Positions 13,494 to 16,131 of a stretch of 16,131 bases of DNA are shown here, piece after piece; position 1 is the first letter of the stretch; every line of letters starts with the position of its first letter. The notes under the pieces are model-generated. The model did no database searches, had not been told where the DNA came from, and was given only the letters and a program-made list of their open reading frames with translations. The translations under genes and the position numbers were made by a program. The DNA comes from Patescibacteria group bacterium. Its GTDB lineage: Bacteria > Patescibacteriota > Gracilibacteria > UBA1369 > PNNO01. The stretch lies in assembly GCA_024275695.1 (NCBI GenBank), contig JAJRYP010000009.1, positions 1 through 16,131 on the forward strand, written 5' to 3'.

Positions 13494-13964
13494 TTAAGAA
13501 TCTGACGAATAAACGCAACCTGCCAGTTTGGCCAATTCAGATAAAGATTGTGTGCCGGTTTTCATTTGTCCATCCGGAAAAATCCATGTCGGCACAGATT
13601 TTACATCTGCGTCTTTACATTCTTGTGCCCATCCGTCACCTTCCGCGCATTCGGTGTTATTTAAATATTCAACTCCGTCTCCAAATGCCGCCTTCTGATT
13701 CTGACAATGTCCGCACCAGCTTGCTGTATATAATTTTACGCCTTTTTCCGTTAAACATTTAGCCAATAGAATTTCCGGATTTTCCGCTTTAATATCTTCG
13801 TCGGGATTTTCTTGCGGCTTTAAATCTTCAACCTCGGCTTCTTCCTGTTGTTTCACTTCCGTCTGTTCCGACGGCCGAGCATCGCTTTCGGCCACAAAAG
13901 AAGAACAACCGACAAACAATGTCGCGGATATACTTAAAATTATTATAAATAATGTATTTCGCAT
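13494..13964 (-). CDS. thioredoxin-fold lipoprotein, VKOR-associated type
   Basis: Probably a membrane-tethered thiol oxidoreductase acting outside the membrane on disulfides. The 156 aa start with a signal peptide and lipobox-like FVGC (C20), then an acidic Glu/Gln linker (about 28-65). A compact thioredoxin-like domain follows (about 66-150) with active site WCGHC (C84, C87), further Cys C70, C106, C116 and C150, and cis-Pro motif VPTW (124-127). The WCGHCQNQKAAFG ... VPTWIFPDG pattern resembles the thioredoxin domain often fused or linked to VKOR, which would recharge it; no VKOR gene is in the window. I start at 13964, 1 nt after the pheS stop. An upstream in-frame ATG (13997) would add 11 residues and overlap pheS. 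It sits between pheS and pheT, an unusual place for a redox protein. Confidence 0.85.
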   Translation of the reverse strand: MRNTLFIIILSISATLFVGCSSFVAESDARPSEQTEVKQQEEAEVEDLKPQENPDEDIKAENPEILLAKCLTEKGVKLYTASWCGHCQNQKAAFGDGVEYLNNTECAEGDGWAQECKDADVKSVPTWIFPDGQMKTGTQSLSELAKLAGCVYSSDS

Positions 13965-13965
13965 T

Positions 13966-15006
13966 TTAAAACTGGTTAATAAATCTAAGATCGCCACTTC
14001 TTAAATGACGAATATCGTCAATGCCGTGACGCATCATAACAAGCCGAGTGAGCCCGAATCCGAACGCCCATCCTTGCCATTTTTTTGAATCTATTCCTCC
14101 CGCTTTCAGGACGTTTTCATGAATCATTCCGGCTCCCATAAATTCCACCCATCCTGTCTTTTTGCATACTCGACATCCTTTCCCTTCGCATATTAAACAC
14201 GAAAAATCGACTTCCAATCCCGGCTCCACAAACGGGAAATATCCCGGGCGAAATCTTACAACAACCTCTTTTCCAAAAAGTCTTGTTAAGAACTCTTTTA
14301 ATACTCCTTTTAAATGTGATAGTGAAATGTCTTTATCGATCATAAATCCTTCTATTTGATCGAATGCCGCATCATGCGAGGCATCCGTTGCTTCGTTTCT
14401 AAAAACCTGGCCCGGAACTATTATCCGAAGCGGTGCTCCGTATTTTTCCATTGTCCGAACTTGAACCGGAGAAGTATGTGTTCTAAGAACCATTTTCCCG
14501 TGTTTTTTATCTCTCTTGTTTTTGATAAAAAACGTATCCTGCATGTCTCTGGCCGGATGCCACGACGGGATATTTAATCCTTCAAAATTATAATATTCGC
14601 TTTCCGCCTCCGGCCCGTCCATTATCATAAATCCCATTGAGTTAAATATTTTTTCAACTTCATATTGAGTTTGTGAAAGCGGATGGATATGTCCGACTCG
14701 GATCTCCGGCCCCGGAGCGGTTATATCGAAATCCTCGTCTTTTAAAGACTCCTCAAGTTCCTTCGCTTGAAGTTTTGTTTTTTGATTTGCTACTGCATTT
14801 TCAAGCTCTGTTTTTACTATATTGCCGAGCTTGCCAATAACCGGTTTTTGATCATCGGGAAGGTCTTTAACGCCTCTTAAAATAATTGTGAGTTCACCTT
14901 TTCTACCCAAATACTTTACTTCGATTTCCTGCAGTTCATGGACATTTTTTGCTTGTTTGACAGCGGAAAGACAGGCGTCTTTTAATTCGTTAATTTGTTT
15001 TTCCAT
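13966..15006 (-). CDS. pheS: phenylalanine-tRNA ligase alpha subunit
   Basis: Catalytic alpha subunit of phenylalanyl-tRNA synthetase (class II). The 346 aa have the N-terminal coiled coil (about 1-85), then the catalytic domain with motif 2 (FRNEATDASHDAAFDQIEG, 202-220) and motif 3 (GFGLTRLVMMRHGIDDIRHL, 316-335). Substrate-pocket elements GPEAESEYYNFEGLN (131-145) and HTSPVQVR (177-184) are intact. C270, C273, C278 and C281 form a C-x2-C-x4-C-x2-C cluster, present in many bacterial PheS proteins and possibly zinc-binding. First gene of the pheS - thioredoxin-like - pheT operon, with a promoter at 15060-15088. Complete and ordinary. Confidence 0.97.
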   Translation of the reverse strand: MEKQINELKDACLSAVKQAKNVHELQEIEVKYLGRKGELTIILRGVKDLPDDQKPVIGKLGNIVKTELENAVANQKTKLQAKELEESLKDEDFDITAPGPEIRVGHIHPLSQTQYEVEKIFNSMGFMIMDGPEAESEYYNFEGLNIPSWHPARDMQDTFFIKNKRDKKHGKMVLRTHTSPVQVRTMEKYGAPLRIIVPGQVFRNEATDASHDAAFDQIEGFMIDKDISLSHLKGVLKEFLTRLFGKEVVVRFRPGYFPFVEPGLEVDFSCLICEGKGCRVCKKTGWVEFMGAGMIHENVLKAGGIDSKKWQGWAFGFGLTRLVMMRHGIDDIRHLRSGDLRFINQF

Positions 15007-15059
15007 ATAAGATTTGTGAGGTTTATCACATCAGTTACGGCTAATGCGGTACGGCCTAT

Positions 15060-15088
15060 AATGTACGATTTTTTAAATTATTTTGCAA
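15060..15088 (-). promoter_or_regulatory. promoter of the pheS operon
   Basis: On the minus strand TTGCAA (15083-15088), 17 bp, TACATT (15060-15065). Start about 15053, leaving a ~47-nt leader. No tRNA-Phe-type attenuator or T-box is seen in that leader. Confidence 0.5.
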
Positions 15089-15104
15089 ATGGATAACAAG
15101 ACGG

Positions 15105-15133
15105 TTGCATAGCCGGCCTATTTGTGGGATAAT
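15105..15133 (+). promoter_or_regulatory. promoter of the 138-aa gene
   Basis: TTGCAT (15105-15110), 17 bp, GATAAT (15128-15133). Divergent from the pheS promoter, with the -35 boxes 16 bp apart. Confidence 0.55.
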
Positions 15134-15174
15134 ATAACAATACGCCATCGTCGTAACGGTTTAATAAAAAAATC

Positions 15175-15591
15175 ATGCATAAAAAACAATTCAATCGTCC
15201 AAGAAAATCAGCCGAGGATTTTCAATACCAGCCGGAAAACCAAAAACCGATACCGGCCGATCTTGAAAGCTACCCGGATATTGATGTGCAGACTCAAATG
15301 CCAAAGCCTCAACAGACCTCTGTTGAAAGACTTTGCCGGAAAGCCCATAACGGCGAACTCCCAACCGCAAACAGATATGAAAACGATGACAACTATATAA
15401 GGATAAATCCAATTGGTAAACCGCACGGATTCACCTTAAGCGATATCCCTTTGGATGCAAGCGGGCATATTGCAAATTGGACAAACATTCCGCTCTTGCT
15501 TTCAAACTTGTATCATCCGGAAATCGCCAAAGGCAGAAACGGGAATTTTGTTATTTACGAAAGAGTCAGAGCGAAGAAGGTTACCGAGTAA
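15175..15591 (+). CDS. hypothetical protein (138 aa)
   Basis: No family recognised. Soluble, without signal peptide or membrane helix. Residues 1-50 are basic and rich in Pro and Gln (KSAEDFQYQPENQKPIPADL, 11-30), likely disordered. Residues about 75-135 look folded, with aromatic and hydrophobic strands (IPLLLSNLYHPEIAKG, 104-119; NFVIYERVRAKKV, 123-135). A correctly spaced promoter 40 bp upstream supports it. No Shine-Dalgarno site. Its last codons and TAA stop lie inside the first unit of repeat array B, so the repeat contributes the final residues (VTE). A terminator shared with HU follows. Confidence 0.65.
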   Translation: MHKKQFNRPRKSAEDFQYQPENQKPIPADLESYPDIDVQTQMPKPQQTSVERLCRKAHNGELPTANRYENDDNYIRINPIGKPHGFTLSDIPLDASGHIANWTNIPLLLSNLYHPEIAKGRNGNFVIYERVRAKKVTE

Positions 15592-15627
15592 GTGCCACTT
15601 ACTAAGTAACCCATACTTACTTGGTAA
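15581..15627 (+). repeat. 18-bp-period palindromic repeat array B (3 units)
   Basis: TTACCGAGTAA (15581), TTACTAAGTAA (15599) and TTACTTGGTAA (15617), again exactly 18 bp apart and fitting TTRCYNRGYAA. The first unit contains the stop codon of the 138-aa gene. Neighbouring half-sites can also pair across the spacers, for example GTAAGT/ACTTAC and CCATACTTAC/GTAAGTATGG (10 bp). Confidence 0.85.
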
Positions 15628-15632
15628 GTATG

Positions 15633-15667
15633 GAAAAACCCCCGCCTTTTCGGACGAGGGTTTTTGG
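15633..15667. terminator. bidirectional intrinsic terminator
   Basis: AAAAACCC...CG pairs with CG...GGGTTTTT around the loop region CCTTTTCGGA. A T run is present on both strands, so it can end the 138-aa gene (plus) and the convergent HU gene (minus), which stops 25 bp away. Confidence 0.75.
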
Positions 15668-15691
15668 TTTTAGATAAAGGCGTTTTTTCGA

Positions 15692-15967
15692 TTATCTAAC
15701 TGCATCTTTTAGAGATTTTCCGGCTTTGAAAGCAGGAAGTTTCATTGCAGGGATTTTGATCTTTTGACTTGGATTTCGCGGGTTAACACCGGTTCGTGCG
15801 GCACGTTTTGAAACACGGAATGTTCCAAATCCTGTGATTGTCACATTTTTCCCACTTTTTAGGCTATAAGTGATAGCAGCTAGAACAGCGTCCAGTACTT
15901 CTCCGGCAGCCTTTTTTGTAACACCAGCTTTAGAAGCAGCGGTGTTTACCAGGTCTTGCTTTGTCAT
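15692..15967 (-). CDS. HU-family DNA-binding protein
   Basis: Small dimeric nucleoid protein that bends and compacts DNA. The 91 aa match the family. The N-terminal helices (MTKQDLVNTAASKAG...) are followed by the signature GFGTFRVSKRAARTGVNPRN (about 46-65). The beta arm bears the Arg-Asn-Pro tip (R64-N-P66) that inserts into the minor groove. The C-terminal helix is AFKAGKSLKDAV (79-90). All key residues are intact, and HU rather than IHF is favoured by overall likeness. Single gene with a near-consensus promoter at 16033-16060. The ~65-nt leader is AT-rich and lacks a Shine-Dalgarno site. Confidence 0.95.
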   Translation of the reverse strand: MTKQDLVNTAASKAGVTKKAAGEVLDAVLAAITYSLKSGKNVTITGFGTFRVSKRAARTGVNPRNPSQKIKIPAMKLPAFKAGKSLKDAVR

Positions 15968-16032
15968 AGCAAAGAGAGGTTAAGAATAATATAAATAAAA
16001 TAAAAATGTATCGATAGCCCTGAACCGTCAGC

Positions 16033-16060
16033 ATTATAGCCGCTACTAATTAGAAAGCAA
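16033..16060 (-). promoter_or_regulatory. promoter of the HU gene
   Basis: On the minus strand TTGCTT (16055-16060), 16 bp, perfect TATAAT (16033-16038). Start about 16026. Bases 16061-16131 are T-rich with no gene seen. Confidence 0.7.
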
Positions 16061-16131
16061 GGGATTTTTTATTTTTTTTGTGTTTTTTAAGGGAAAATCG
16101 AGAGATTTTGCAGCTTTTTTGGCTCAAACAA

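Noticed and set aside
15581..15627. A CRISPR array
   Set aside because: Repeats are 11-bp palindromes with 7-bp spacers and no cas genes; far outside CRISPR dimensions.

Overview
The window is an AT-rich bacterial chromosome segment with 15 protein genes, most of them standard housekeeping genes. Shine-Dalgarno sites are rare: clear ones precede only the sigma factor and the 9954 lipoprotein. Several genes start just downstream of TTGnnn-N16/17-TATAAT-type promoters. None of the 15 genes ends in TGA (12 TAA, 3 TAG). A small-genome, Patescibacteria/CPR-type organism is my guess from this style and from the atypical EF-P and RNA genes. That is inference, not proof, and the standard genetic code reads every gene cleanly.

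Layout. Bases 1-1248: efp on the minus strand with its terminator, then a 72-bp dispersed repeat in its leader, then a plus-strand RNA locus. That locus holds a 70-nt alanine-type tRNA-like RNA and, starting inside it, a promoter for a ~60-nt RNA with its own terminator. Bases 1249-3755: a plus-strand operon of ECF-type sigma factor, putative membrane anti-sigma factor, an 18-bp-period palindromic repeat array, and an RdgB/HAM1 pyrophosphatase cut short by an in-frame TAA. Bases 3753-5579: a minus-strand GT4 glycosyltransferase, divergent from an O-methyltransferase-like gene.

Bases 5586-5855: a minus-strand stable-RNA operon with a strong promoter. It holds a 55-nt glycine-acceptor mini RNA directly abutting a 103-nt tRNA-like gene with an expanded anticodon region. 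Bases 5925-8705: a class A penicillin-binding protein with a C-terminal Ig-like domain; a second, inverted copy of the 72-bp repeat lies in its leader. Bases 8869-10745: two predicted envelope proteins. One is native-looking. The other is GC-rich, has a strong Shine-Dalgarno site and a myxo-CTERM-like tail, and looks acquired. Bases 10798-16131: a small unknown gene, the pheS - thioredoxin-like lipoprotein - pheT operon, an unknown 138-aa gene that ends inside a second 18-bp repeat array, and an HU gene.

The main functional themes are translation (EF-P, PheST, tRNA-like RNAs), envelope (PBP, glycosyltransferase, sigma/anti-sigma, lipoproteins) and nucleotide-pool cleaning (RdgB). The most unusual content is in the RNA genes. 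Three tRNA-like RNAs keep intact acceptor ends but have no recognisable normal anticodon arm, and one is paired with a small RNA whose first 16 nt are perfectly complementary to its central arm. The two families of short repeats lie outside coding sequence apart from a few bases at the end of the 138-aa gene.
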